Below the pieces are notes generated by a model. The model did not search any database. It had not been told where the DNA came from and saw only the letters and a program-made list of their open reading frames with translations. Below, one piece after another: positions 19,067-30,541 of a stretch of DNA of 64,000 nucleotides. Origin of the DNA: Megalopta genalis. Lineage: Eukaryota > Arthropoda > Insecta > Hymenoptera > Halictidae. The translations under genes and the position numbers were made by a program. Every line of letters begins with the position of its first letter. Position 1 is the stretch's first letter. The stretch covers positions 10,684,309-10,748,308 of the forward strand of contig NC_135026.1 of assembly GCF_051020955.1 (NCBI RefSeq). Reading direction: 5' to 3'.

Positions 19067-20694
19067 CGCGAGGGAATAATACGCGACCGTTCCAGAATCC
19101 GGAGTTTCGTACGAAGGGAACAATGGACAAGATTAATGGTAAATGGCGCGAGCGGAGAGCCAGTTCCGAGGATCCTAACACAAGCGTAACGAGAGGTCGG
19201 TCTTGCATAATCTGTCTTGCGGTATTGCTGGGAGCATCGCGACGCCGTATTATTGGAACATTTATGGAGAGAATTTCATATAACCGGATAGTCCTCGAAA
19301 TCACTTTGGAAATCCTCATCGATCCGAACACTATTCTAGTCGCGCGCCACCGGTTTCAGGGTTATTAACCACAAACGATTGTTTGGCCAAATCGCTCGAC
19401 CTGCCTGGTCCATTGTGCGTTTCCTCCGTACCGATAAATCAATTATACGCGAATTGGGTACCCAGGTTTTGCACGAAAAATTAATACTTTTAATAAATCG
19501 TACTACCCTTTTTACTATAGAATTTTGGAAACTGAGTTCACTTTTTTACAAGATTTTATTCATTCTTTTGCAAATGACGTACCCCTGTGCCAAATTGAAT
19601 TCATTTATTTTTAATTGATTGGTTTGGAATCGAAAGACAAGTGAAATAACTTACGAAGTTACATGAAATGAATTTAACTCTAAATTATCTTAACAGTTTT
19701 GGTCAATAATTTTCTCGCAATGTAGAAATTGTGACTTACGCCATTATGATTTTAACCCATCCAATTATTAATAATAAAATACATATTAAAGCCAATAATT
19801 GAATCATGTTTCATAAATAGTTATTTGCGGTCAATGTAATGAACTTTTGAGTTCCAATGAAATTTATATCATTTTATTATCATCATTATTATTATATTAA
19901 TATTATTATATTATATTATTATTATTATATTAATAAATCAAAATTAATAAATTAATAAAAATTAAAGTTAATGAACTATTAAGTTTATAAATTCAGAAGT
20001 ATTAAATTTAAAAGTTGAATAAAAGATAGCCAACTTTGATCTGTTAAAGGATTTTTATTTGCAAAGAAAGTTAATTGACTAAAGAATGAAAACAACCTGT
20101 CGAAGGATCAATTTGATTTGTGATGCCACTCAAAGGCCTATAACTTTGCTCATTTTTAGAATTATGAAATTTCCTTTTATCTACACATACATTTGGAGAG
20201 TCATAGAAAGTGAACAAACAAAAGAAGTAGAAATCGATATTTTAAAAGTTTTAGACAGAAACCTCCCTCTAAAAAAGATCCCTCCGGCGACCCCGGACAT
20301 ACTAAAAACTAGGACGAGTGCGGGAAAGCCTGGACGGATGGATGGCAATCCTAGTCCCGAAGAGTAGGGTCGATCCAAACGAATTGCGTGACCTTTGCAG
20401 CTCTACCCTAATTACGCTGTCAGGGTGTCCGCGAATTAAAATGTTGGAATGGAAAGGCAAGAGCTCATAGAAGACGAACATATTTTTTCAAATTCTTTCT
20501 TTGAAATACGAACGAAAGTTCAGGCACGTATGTTCTTCGAGATCACAGTAATTTCTCCCAGAAATGTCCGGAAGGTCGGAATTGAAACCGGAAGAATTGA
20601 GAATACTAAGTCGCGATTCTTCAAGCCTCGTGGCTCCTTTTTATAGAAACTTCGTAAAAAAAGGCAGCAGCCAGCATACCGGTGTACATTAATA
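18854..20694. other. No gene recognised; (GA)n at 19022-19062
   Basis: A plus frame (18904-19368) and a minus frame (18810-19331) cross the GA tract and have no recognisable domain. From 19640 to 20080 the DNA is AT-rich with ATTATT runs. At 20544-20570 CAGTAATTTCTCCCAGAAAT resembles a segment of the repeat at 22425. The 93-codon frame at 20086-20367 is unrecognised. Confidence 0.4.
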
Positions 20695-20757
20695 TGAATA
20701 CATAGTAATGCTAGAATAAAAACAATGACTTAACTTTTTTATTTCTAATCTTTTTGC

Positions 20758-21512
20758 CACGATTCGAAGGCAATTCGGAGGCCACGTGACACGATTCGAA
20801 GGCAATTCGGGGGCAACGTGCCACGAATACATAGTAATGCTGGAATAAAAACAATGACTTAACTTTTTTATTTCCAATTTTTTTGCTACGATTCGAAGGC
20901 AATTCGGAGACCACATGCCACGATTCGAAGACAATTCGAAGACCACATGACACGATTCGAAGACAATTTGGAGACCACATGCCACGATTCGAAGACAATT
21001 TGGAGACCATGTGCCATGATTCGAAGGCAATTCGGAGACCACATGCCACGATTCGAAAGCAATTCGGAAGCCACATTACAGGATTCGAAGGCAATTCGGA
21101 GGCCACATGCCACGATTCGAAGACAATTCGGAGACCACATGACACGATTCGAAGACAATTCGGAGACCACATGACACGATACGAAGACAATTTGGAGACC
21201 ACATGCCACGATTCGAAGACAATTTGGAGACCACGTGCCATGATTCGAAGGCAATTCGGAGACCACATGCCACGATTCGAAAGCAATTCGGAAGCCACAT
21301 TACAGGATTCGAAGGCAATTCGGAGGCCACATGCCACGATTCGAAGACAATTCGGAGACCACATGACACGATTCGAAGACAATTCGGAGACCACATGACA
21401 CGATACGAAGACAATTTGGAGACCACGTGCCACGATTCGAAGGCAATTCGAAGAGCACATGCCACGATTCGAAGACAATTCGAAGATCACGTGCCACGAT
21501 TCGACGACATCA
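20758..21512. repeat. 32-bp minisatellite, plus-orientation block
   Basis: The consensus unit contains CACGATTCGAAGRCAATTYG then GAGACCACATGM. About 21 copies with point variants are present; some have CACGTG in place of CACATG. A ~130-bp leader with GAATACATAGTAATGC is duplicated at 20695 and 20825. Because 32 is not a multiple of three and the unit lacks stops in several frames, frames up to 259 codons run through on both strands with a 32-residue period. These are not recognisable as proteins. Confidence 0.95.
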
Positions 21513-21833
21513 CGTCTGTCTAACGCCTAAAAAGACCATTTTCTATTGCTTTACTAGCACAGGGAAATTCACGGCAACCCAAAATTCGGCATTTCCGGAA
21601 GCAATTACTGTACCAAAAAGAAATTGCAACTTTGTTTCTCTTATGGTTCCGGAAATATAAATTCAAACGTGAAGGCGGTTCTCGTAAAAATCAGTAAAAA
21701 TTGAAAACTTTCAGAGCTTATAACTTTTGAACAATTAAAAAATTAGTAAAGTGATGACATCCTTCCCTACCCCGCGCCACATTGCACGTGGACTACAACA
21801 TACTAATGTCCCGTAATTAGAAAAACACCGCGC

Positions 21834-22140
21834 TGTAAGCTTCGCCTGTACCAAAACACAGATTCGATTCGAATGCATCATTGTTGCACGTTGCGCGATC
21901 TCGTTCCGAACAAAAATCGAGCCATCGAAAAGAGCTCTCTGTTTCCCCATTTTCCTCCGTTGCGGCCGCGACACGATGACGCGCCGGCAGAGCAAGCGCA
22001 ACGTGGAAATAGATCGCGGCGGATTGACGTTCGTTTTATCCGCATGGTTGAAAGCTATTTGTCGATATCGACAAGCTGGGTTTCTCTCTAAATGCAATCC
22101 ACCGGGCGCAAATCGAGAATTCTAATAGGCGGACTATAAT
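21834..22140. other. Unique GC-richer core of the foldback
   Basis: This has no internal symmetry and more GC than the arms (GCGGCCGCGACACGATGACG). Two overlapping small frames (21735-22097 minus, 21873-22091 plus) are not recognisable. It may be host DNA caught between inverted duplications. Confidence 0.45.
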
Positions 22141-22530
22141 TTCTCGGTGTTTTTCTAATTACGGGACATTATATATATATGTCGAACGGATCACTTTTGT
22201 ACCTCGAATCAGGGATTTTGATGATGTCGAAATATGTTGTAGTCCACGTGCAATGGCGCGGGGAGGGGAGGATGTCATCACTTTTCTAAATTTTTAATTG
22301 TTTAAGAGTTATAAGCTCTGAAAGTATTCAATTTTTACTGATTTTTACGAAAACCGCTTTCACGTTTGAATTTATATTTCCGGAACCGTTCAAGAAACAA
22401 AGTTGTAATTTCTTTTTGGTACAGTAATTTCTCCCGGAAATGCCGAATTTCGGGTTGCCGTGAATTTTCCTGTGCTAGTAAAGCAATAGAAAATGGTCTT
22501 TTTAGGCGTGAGACAGACGTGACATCGTCG

Positions 22531-23492
22531 AATCGTGGCACGTGGTCTTCGAATTGCCTTCGAATCGTGGCATGTGCTCTTCGAATTGCCTTCGAATCGT
22601 GGCATGTGGCCTCCGAATTGCCTTCGAATCGTGGCACGTGGTCTCCAAATTGTCTTCGAATCGTGTCATGTGGTCTCCGAATTGTCTTCGAATCGTGGCA
22701 TGTGGCCTCCGAATTGCCTTCAAATCCTGTAATGTGGCTTCCGAGTTGCTTTCGAATCGTGGCATGTGGTCTCCGAATTGCCTTCGAATCGTGGCATGTG
22801 GCCACCGAATTGCCTTCGAGTTGTGGCACGTGGTCTCCAAATTGCCTTCGAATCGTGGCACGTGGTCTCCAAATTGTCTACGAATCGTGGCACGTGGTCT
22901 CCAAATTGTCTTCGAATCGTGGCATGTGGCCTCCGAATTGCCTTCAAAACCTGTAATGTGGCTTCCGAATTGCTTTCGAATCGTGGCACGTGGCCTCCGA
23001 ATCGCCGAAACAAAGTTGCAATTTCTTTTTGGTACAGTAATTTCTCCCGGAAATGCCGAATTTCGGGTTACTGTGAATTTCCCTGTGCTAGTAAAGCAAT
23101 AGAAAATGGTCTTTTTTAGGCGTGAGACAGACGTGACATCGTCGAATCGTGGCACGTGGCCTCCAAATTGCCTTCGAATCGTGGCACGTGGCCACCGAAT
23201 TGCCTTCTAATTGTGGCACGTGGTCTTCGAATTGCCTTCGAATCGTGGCACGTGGTCTCCAAATTGCCTTCGAATCGTGGCACGTGGTCTCCGAATTGCC
23301 TTCGAATCGTGGCACGTGGTCTCCAAATTGTCTTCGAATCGTGGCACGTGGTCTCCAAATTGTCTTCGAATCGTGGCATGTGGTCTCCGAATTGCCTTCA
23401 AATCCTGTAATGTGGCTTCCGAATTGCTTTCGAATCGTGGCATGTGGTCTCCGAATTACCTTCGAATCGTAGCACGTGGCCTCCGAATCGCC
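22531..23492. repeat. 32-bp minisatellite, inverted blocks
   Basis: The same unit as at 20892-21512 but reverse-complemented (GAATCGTGGCATGTGGTCTC). About 15 copies lie at 22531-23003 and 11 at 23143-23492. The 140-bp separator at 23003-23143 repeats 22400-22530, showing higher-order duplication of separator plus array. Confidence 0.95.
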
Positions 23493-23580
23493 GAAACAAA
23501 GTTGCAATTTCTTTTTGCTACAGTAATTTCTCCCGGAAATGCCGAATTTCCGTGAATTTCCTTGTGCTAGTAAATAGCTT

Positions 23581-24504
23581 GATCGTCGATGGTTTTTCAT
23601 TCGGTGTTCCTCGTCGAGGTTCCCTCGATGTCTTCCTCGACCTTCTCGCGTCTCCTCTGCCGCTCGCGAAAAAAAATCCGATCGACGAATTGATTTATGA
23701 AAAAAAAAAAAGAAGAACCGGGTGAGATCGGAATGGAGAAAAAAGCTCGAACGGATCGAAAGGAAACGAAAAGACGTGTATGGCCGGTTGCGATTCTAAC
23801 CGCGCCGCGCGGCCCGTTGGTTTATTCGAGAGCATATTCGAGAGACGAAGGCGCCGACGATCGTCGACGACGATCCGCCGATGGCGTCGCGGTGGTTCCC
23901 GCACTTACGACGCGGACCAGAGAATAGGATATTGAAAAATCCCCGTCTTACATTGACATGCTTCTGCTTTCCCCTGCCGTCCCTCCGCTCCAGCCTCCTT
24001 CTACCACGGTTCTAGCCGGCTACCAGCCGTGGATGAATGCGCGCTAAAGTGTCGCGAACGGCAGCAGGTGCACACCGTGAATTTATCGTGGCGGAGGAGC
24101 AGAACCAGCCTAGCCCGACTTATGAGCGTTGCTTGTGATTTGACTCTGCCCGAAAAAAGTTCACCCCTCCGGTCAGTGATCGATACCGTTCGAGCCGGAG
24201 AAAAGGCGCAGCACAGCCGGTATCGAAATAGGCGCTACTCTTTCATCGGGGATGATCGATTCCACGGCGATCCGCGGGGGAGACACTCGAGGGGTCACAC
24301 CCTGCCGAACTTAATCGCTGTCGGATTGTGCCGTCACCTTTCTTTCCGCGCTCGAGAAGAAGTTTTTTTTTGCCGCGTCGGAAAATCATTGGTGTTCGTC
24401 GGAGGATTCGATCGTTGCGTACGGATTGAGTCTATGTTGCTCGAAATGCAGACCGTCTCTTAGTATTGATAACTGTGCTTTTATTCGCTTCGCGTCCTCC
24501 GTAG
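23581..24504. other. GC-rich stretch, no gene recognised
   Basis: CpG-rich sequence with a 144-codon plus frame (24029-24463) that has no recognisable domain and no clear splice partners. It may be a promoter or 5' UTR region of an unseen gene; evidence is compositional only. Confidence 0.35.
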
Positions 24505-24748
24505 TTTGTAATTCTGATATTTCGGGCCGCGTCCTAAAATCCGAGTCTAAGATAAGAGATAATTGTATTATATATTATATAATATATATATATTATCTCG
24601 TATCTTAGACTCGGATTTTAGGATGCGACCCAAAATATCAGAATTATGAAATATATAATATATTATATATTATTATTATATTTATATAATATTGTATAAT
24701 ATAATATATATATACCAAAATATATAACCAAAATATCAGAATTATGAA

Positions 24749-24804
<56 letters not shown>

Positions 24805-24907
24805 TTCATAATTCTGATATTTTGGTTCGTGTATATCGCTAATAATAATATCGCTAATATTCGCGCTAAAATCCGAATATATAATTAATATAAACTCCTA
24901 ATATATA

Positions 24908-24967
<60 letters not shown>

Positions 24968-24990
24968 TTCATTTATAAAATAGATACCTT
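24505..24990. repeat. Nested AT-rich palindromes
   Basis: First palindrome 24508-24650: AATTCTGATATTTCGGGC and CCTAAAATCCGAGTCTAAG pair with their complements around an AT centre. Second, about 24723-24830: CAAAATATCAGAATTATG pairs with its complement around (AT)n. Both share the ATATCAGAATT arm, so they are related inverted copies. A further (AT)n lies at 24905-24960. Confidence 0.85.
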
Positions 24991-25163
24991 ACCGGTAACT
25001 TTGGTGATACAATTGGAGAAAGATAAACCTCTCTTTAAGTTAAGCACACAAAAATATTATTATATATATATTTCCTACTTACGATATAAGTCCTACAATT
25101 AGTTTCTGCTGTCTTGCAGTTCACATTATTCAGCTCTAGGTTGTTTTTACATTAATTTATTAA

Positions 25164-25535
25164 AATTGCACACAAGTAAATAGATGACATTATTTTCTGA
25201 TTAGATTTCTAAACAAATTCGTGTGATTATTTGCCATTTTACTGTACTTTAGCTTTGCTTTTCTGTGTCACTTTGGGCGACCTTGAATGACCTTCCTAAT
25301 AGTTCATTGTATTCACCTCGAAACACTCTATCAGAATGTAAGCAAAAAAACTTACTGTTCCATTTAAAAAAACAGAATTGACCTTCATATCTCCTTGACG
25401 CCTCCGCCTACAGAAAAATTGGTAATACCAGATTATGAGCCCCCCGATACCAAGTAAGTTTGGTCCGATGCATTTTCTCCTATCTTCAAAAACAAGCGAG
25501 TTATTCGGGTGACCTGTTTAAAATGCCCCACTCTG
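25164..25535 (-). mobile_element. TACAGGGTGGGGC repeat family, reverse copy
   Basis: It ends ACCTGTTTAAAATGCCCCAC-TCTG-TA and contains AACAAGCGAGTTATTCGGGT, CTCCTTGACGCCTCCGC and AGTTCATTGTATTCACCTCG. It matches 44821-45396 and 57837-58220 in reverse orientation, but lacks the AT palindromes that those copies have at the AATACCAGATTATGAG junction. Confidence 0.8.
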
Positions 25536-26034
25536 TATATGTATTCAAATTAATGCAAACCGGCAAACTGACCGCTGCCTTTTTCTGTCCCGACTCCTGT
25601 TTCAATTCCGACCTCCGAACATTTCTCGGAGAAATTACCGTACCGTTTTCGATTCCAAACTCGTGCCTTCTAGGGAGAATTTACTATAATACGCGATAAT
25701 CGGCTGTATATGAACACTGTCGACCGACCGCAATCGGTCGATTGGAAGACGTCATTGTCACATCTAAAATGAAGACATAACGTGAAATGTGTTCTGTCTT
25801 CTTTTTTTTGTCGTGTTGGACAGTCAATTGGACCGTTTATTTTGCAAGTGGTGCAAGTCCACTTTCTTTCGTTTCGAGAAAATCGAATGTTAGCAGATCT
25901 GACAATTAAAAAATATAGGTTAATTATGTGAAGTCTGGGAATGTTTGTACTAATTAATCAATATGTAATTTGATTATATAAATTTCTTTTAGGCGAATTT
26001 AACTAAAATAATATACAATTTCCAGGCTGCAAAT
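25536..26034. other. No gene recognised
   Basis: A segment at 25590-25650 (ATTTCTCGGAGAAATTACCGTACCG) is weakly similar in reverse to the CAGTAATTTCTCCCGGAAAT segment of the 22.4-kb repeat. GCAAGTGGTGCAAGTCC at 25846 is an inverted form of the motif that starts the 339-bp tandem units downstream. Confidence 0.4.
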
Positions 26035-26735
26035 GGACTTACACCACTTTCATAATTAGTCAATTGTAAATATCATTTAATTTCAATTCTGAAATAACAA
26101 ATATCACTGAGAAAATATATCTCATATTAATCCAATTTTATTTATAAATAATAACAAGAAATAAAATAGGATTAGCACTTTTTATTTTGAACGTTAATTA
26201 TATTTATACATTGTTAAACTTAACACAAGAGATATTGGTATTATTAATTATTTATGCTCTTCATGTGGCAGTGTTTTGAAATATTCATGATGCACAGGAG
26301 GTATATAAGGTAATAGCTGCTGCATATCCTTATATTTTTCGTATGTAATAGGCTTGGCATCGTGATGGAAATTGGACTTACATCACTTTCATATAATTAG
26401 TCAATTGTAAATATCATTTAATTTCAATTCTGAAATAACAAATATCACTGAAAATATATCTCATATTAATCCAATTTTCTTTATAAATAATAACAAGAAA
26501 TAAAATAGGATTAGCACTTTTTATTTTGAACGTTAATTATATTTATATATTGTTAAACTTAACACAAGAGATATTGGTATTATTAATTATTTATGCTCTT
26601 CATGTGGCAGTGTTTTGAAATATTCACGATGCACAGGAGGTATATAAGGTAATAGCTGCTGCATATCCTTATATTTTTCGTACGTAATAGGCTTGGCATC
26701 GTGATGAAAATTGGACTTACACCACTTTCATAATC
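26035..26735. repeat. 339-bp tandem duplication, two full units plus start of a third
   Basis: GGACTTACACCACTTTCAT occurs at 26035, 26374 and 26712, and the units are almost identical (CTCTTCATGTGGCAGTGTTT, GGTAATAGCTGCTGCATATC). On the minus strand each unit has one frame reading YEKYKDMQQLLPYIPPVHHE and then FKTLPHEEHK before a stop, like the end of an unidentified, possibly transposon-derived protein. A further GGACTTACACCACTTTC stands alone at 26884. Confidence 0.85.
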
Positions 26736-27960
26736 AATGGTTACGCAATTTCTTTCACCGGCCAATTTTAAATCGAACAAAGCATTGGCATTTTTCAAGA
26801 CATTAAATACTAACTAGTTATAAACAAAAAGTTCACACTAAATCAAGCATAAATTACGTCGTATCTCATCTTTTTTTAAAAAAGGACTTACACCACTTTC
26901 AAAATAAACGACCCAATTGGATAACAACGACTTGTCATTGTACGACACCTAATTAGGGCACAGCGATATACCGGGGAGTCTACTGTAAAAGATCACACCT
27001 TCCCGACGTTCAATTCGCAAGGTTCCTTGAACCGCAGAATTAGCCCCGACAGTTCCGCCGACGCGACGCATAAATCCCGCGCATCAGGTGCATAACGCGA
27101 TACATTTCTGGCGTAAGAAGCGTTCCCGATATTGGCACGGCCGACGTCGGACGGCGGGGACGGAGGTAAAGGTGAGGCGTTGGAAACATTTGAAATCAGT
27201 GCGTTCCCCGGGGACACCTCGTAAATCGTGCGCCCCGTTGTTGGCGCCTTTCCACGTGCACCACCTCCTTCGCCTCCGCGTCTCTACACCTCCAACGTTT
27301 TCTCCGGTGTCTGCGTCCCGTATCCCGTAGTCCTCGTCCCTTTCTGTCCCTTCGCCGCGTCACGACACGCCATGCCGCGCACCGGGCGAAATCCGCGGAA
27401 ATCCGAGAAAAATCGCGTTATCGCTAACCCGTGAAACAGAAGTCGTAACGGAAAGGACAGAGACTCCGGGACGCTCAGGGCAAAGTATTCTTACGCGGCG
27501 AGAAGTGTTGCGACTTTCAACCCCCGGCCACATCCCTCTCGCGCTCCGGCCGACGAAGTAGATTTTTACTGCTGAGTGTGAAATACGACGATCATTTCTT
27601 GCGGGCTTATCGGCGACGATAAAGGAGCTGGTCCGCCGGGCTGATCATTTTTTCTTCCGCGGTTGTTACCTCTTCATGATCGGCAGCGCATATTCCTGGC
27701 AGTTCCGGTCGGATTAGAGTCGACCGTTCGCGCTTTCGAAGCGGTTTTGCACTGACTTTTGTCGACGATGCGAGCATCGTCGGTGGATATTTATTTGAAT
27801 TTTATTTCGATTTTACTGATTGTGTTAACCATACGTGACAGCCCGTCGGTCAAAATGTTAAGTATGTGATTCCTTATTTTCTATTTCCTTTGTATTAAAT
27901 GTGCAGCTTAGGCGTGTTATTTTAAAATAAAAAGAATTTTCTGTAGAAATTTGTAATAAA
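26736..27960. other. No gene recognised; GC-rich from 26990 to 27760
   Basis: A CpG-rich island-like stretch containing short frames on both strands (26993-27217 minus, 27088-27330 plus, 27228-27434 plus), none recognisable. It may be unique host intergenic sequence or a UTR. Confidence 0.35.
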
Positions 27961-28835
27961 CGATCATTTGTGCTTCGTGTATATATGTAAAGAGTGTTGT
28001 TTGTTTTTACGTTAGGAGGAGTTGCTTATCGGTGATATTTATGATTTACAGCTACGCAAATTACAATGGAGCTAATAAAAATGAATAGGCTTATTTTCAG
28101 TCGCAACGAATATCTTGTAAAAAGTCAATGCAAATTGGAAGTAAAATTTCTTTACTACGAAGCGACAACACTTCAGGATACAGTTTCAAAATACTATTAA
28201 TTTTTGATGATTCTGTAATCGGGGGCGTTAATTATGTAGCTTAGGTGTGTTATTGCGGACGCTGACAGTTCTATGTGCTATGGAAAAGTGTTACGATTAT
28301 TTTCTGACCCCATGGTTTCTTTTCTTTTTTAATAGAGGTTTAATGTCGCATCTACTATTGGATCATTAGCGAATTTCATTACAAATAATAATCTAAGCGA
28401 ATGGAAATATGTCGCTGTACGTTCCAATGAACGAAGTTTCCAAGAGCAAGATATATTAGGTCCACCGGAAAGTTCTGTCCGTTTGAGAAATGAAAGGAAA
28501 TAATAGATTTTTCATAAATTTAGTAATATTTATTGTACGATATAATTTCCATCGTTGCTTATGACCTCTTGCCAGCGTGATGGCAATTTGTGAGCAACGT
28601 TTTTCAAAAATATATGTCTCAAATGAATATGTGCATATCTATCGAAATTTGCAATGACATTATCAGACAGAAATTTCCGGTAGACCTAATATTTATCGCG
28701 TGTTCGAATTTCAACAATGCAAGAACGCGAATAAATTAAGAAGATACTGTAGCATTTCCATTTTCTTTTTACAATCTTTCGGTCGACGAAAGAAACACAC
28801 CTGTTATTCTAATTTTTGTAAAGCTCGAATAATCG
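27961..28835 (-). repeat. Composite repeat, arm 2 of an ~870-bp inverted duplication
   Basis: Reverse complement of about 2969-3845, including the mariner derivative at 28456-28689 and both non-mariner flanks (GTGCTTCGTGTATATATG at the left; ATCTTTCGGTCGACGAAAG at the right). Differences are scattered point changes and short indels. The arms are 25 kb apart. Confidence 0.87.
28456..28689 (-). mobile_element. 234-bp mariner deletion derivative, inverted copy
   Basis: Same length and content as 3123-3356, reverse-complemented and flanked by TA. The 3' terminus has TTAGGTCCACCGG and the other end GAAATTTCCGGTAGACC, private mutations. Confidence 0.9.
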
Positions 28836-29384
28836 TATCTCTTCTTCCCAAATTGTTCATTTTTATGCACAATCTGAGCATTAATTAGAAAGAATTTCAT
28901 CTGTTATCTAATTGATTCTTCTATTATCATAATACTTTGAGAACGCATCTTCAGTTTTTAAACAGCTGGAAGCATGCTCATTTCGATAGGAGATTATTTC
29001 AATTTGTACAGTTATTAACAAAAATGAATTTATAAAACCTACCAATTATACGTATTAGACAATAATAAATCAAACTACGCAACAATTTTTCACTTACAAA
29101 ACACTATGCTTTTTCCATTTTAATTCCATTCTCTAGGAAAATCGACCATTGTTCCACGCTCTGTACGAACGGACTCATTTCATCCATACAGGACGAACGT
29201 GGGTCGCTCGAGGATCTGTTTTTACGCCGATAAAAATTTGTTCATGCTTTTTCATGTTGTTCATGTTTTTATCGTGGGTCAGAAATGGCACGGCACCGTC
29301 CTTTGCGAGGTCTGTCCTCCGAGGGTTAATAACTGCGATTTTTGCCACCGTTAATTTGTTATAACTCATAACAACGTCAACCGA
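28836..29384. other. MITE half with shared flank, then unassigned sequence
   Basis: 28836-29005 repeats 14930-15160 (TCGTATCTCTTCTTCC, then GAGAACGCATCTTCAG). From 29006 to 29384 the sequence is unassigned; the frames at 29149-29405 are unrecognised. Confidence 0.45.
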
Positions 29385-29625
29385 TTCCGATGAAATTTTA
29401 AGCATGCATATAAGTTATCGAGATCTACGAGAGGCATTTCTTAAATTTTCGTTATAGGCTCAGATAAAAAAGTTAAAAAACGAGAGTTCTTTTCTTTTTC
29501 TTTTATCATTCCAAGTAATAGCGAAATTAATAAAAAAGACTGGTAGACTAGTCCCGCTATCATCTGAAAAAAATTCAAGTCCTTTAGTCCAGTTTTAAAA
29601 AGGTTATTGCGCTTTAAAAGGCGTT
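29385..29625. repeat. Diverged dispersed repeat paired with 63090-63345
   Basis: Both contain AAATTTT...GGYTCAGATRAAAAAGTTA, a purine/pyrimidine run, TAGACTAGTCCCGCTATC (CTAGTCCCTCTATCG in the partner), TTTAGT and AAAAGGTTATTGCG. Identity is clearly lower than among the mariner copies, indicating an older family. Confidence 0.65.
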
Positions 29626-29639
29626 ATATATATGTATAT

Positions 29640-30110
29640 ATTAGAATATACAATTTGAATATTAGAATATACTTTGAATATTAGAATATAGAATTTGAAT
29701 AGTAGAATATAGAATTTGAATATTAGAATATACTTTGAATATTAGAATATAGAATTTGAATATTAGAATATAGAATTTGAATATTAGAATATACTTTGAA
29801 TATTAGAATATAGAATTTGAATATTAGAATATACTTTGAATATTAGAATATAGAATTTGAATATTAGAATATACTTTGAATATTAGAATATAGAATTTGA
29901 ATATTAGAATATACTTTGAATATTAGAATATACTTTGAATATTAGAATATAGAATTTGAATATTAGAATATAGAATTTGAATATTAGAATATACTTTGAA
30001 TATTAGAATATACTTTGAATATTAGAATATAGAATTTGAATATTAGGATATAGAATTTGAATATTAGAATATAGAATTTGAATATTAGAATATATTATAT
30101 ATATAGAATA
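29640..30110. repeat. Mixed 19/21-bp minisatellite (AATATTAGAATATAGAATTTG)
   Basis: About 23 units alternate between AATATTAGAATATAGAATTTG (21 bp) and AATATTAGAATATACTTTG (19 bp). The array abuts the truncated mariner at 30114, and ATATACTTTG is the junction motif. Confidence 0.93.
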
Positions 30111-30113
30111 TAC

Positions 30114-30541
30114 TTTGCCATTTTTTAAAAATGATTTATTTTTAGAGGCGAAGAACTCGACTAGTGCTTGGTTGACATCAGCTTCAGTTTTGAATTTTTT
30201 TCCTGTAAAAAGTTTTGCAAAGCGAGAAACAAGTGATAATCGGAGGGTGCTAGGTCCGGGGAGTATGGTGGATGCGACAGAATTTCCCAGCCTAGCTCTG
30301 CGATTTTCTGACGAGTCGCTAAAGCAGCACGTGGTCTGGCATTATCATCGGTAGTCATGTTTTCACGATCGCGTCTCGCTTAATAATGACACGAGACATC
30401 TTTGTTTCAGTTTATTTAGGAGAGTACATGCGTGTAAACGCAACGATAAAGAGGGATAGTCATATATGTCTGAAATCAACATGTGCGTATGGATCGAAAC
30501 TTGAAGTGACACTATCGGACAGAACTTTCCGGTAGACCTAA
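30114..30541 (-). mobile_element. Mariner deletion derivative, truncated at its 3' end
   Basis: Reverse-complement counterpart of 5096-5657, lacking the last ~130 bp, where the 29640-30110 minisatellite begins. The frame 30161-30358 (minus) keeps DDNARPR and SPDLAPSDY and the same tail frameshift as the other copies. DNARPR in place of DNARPH is a private change. Confidence 0.9.

Larger units (their letters stand above)
20695..23580. repeat. Large foldback built from 32-bp minisatellite blocks
   Basis: Left half: 32-mers (20758-20824, 20892-21512), then a 320-bp segment (21513-21833). Centre: GC-richer unique core (21834-22140). Right half: the same 320-bp segment inverted (22141-22530, with ~65 bp extra), then inverted 32-mers (22531-23003 and 23143-23492) separated by a repeat of the CAGTAATTTCTCCCGGAAAT segment. 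About 47 units in all, arranged as an imperfect 2.9-kb inverted repeat with higher-order units. Confidence 0.9.

Noticed and set aside
20711..21490. 259-codon minus-strand frame (and many overlapping 60-220-codon frames) as a repeat protein
   Set aside because: All lie on the 32-bp minisatellite, exist in several frames on both strands at once, and simply reflect absence of stops in the unit.
20892..23492. 32-bp repeats as a CRISPR array
   Set aside because: Units are directly adjacent with no unique spacers, point variants are spread over the unit, and the context is eukaryotic.
24029..24463. 144-codon plus frame in GC-rich DNA as a gene
   Set aside because: No recognisable domain, no splice partners; GC-rich DNA makes long frames likely by chance. 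Kept only as an unassigned GC-rich region.
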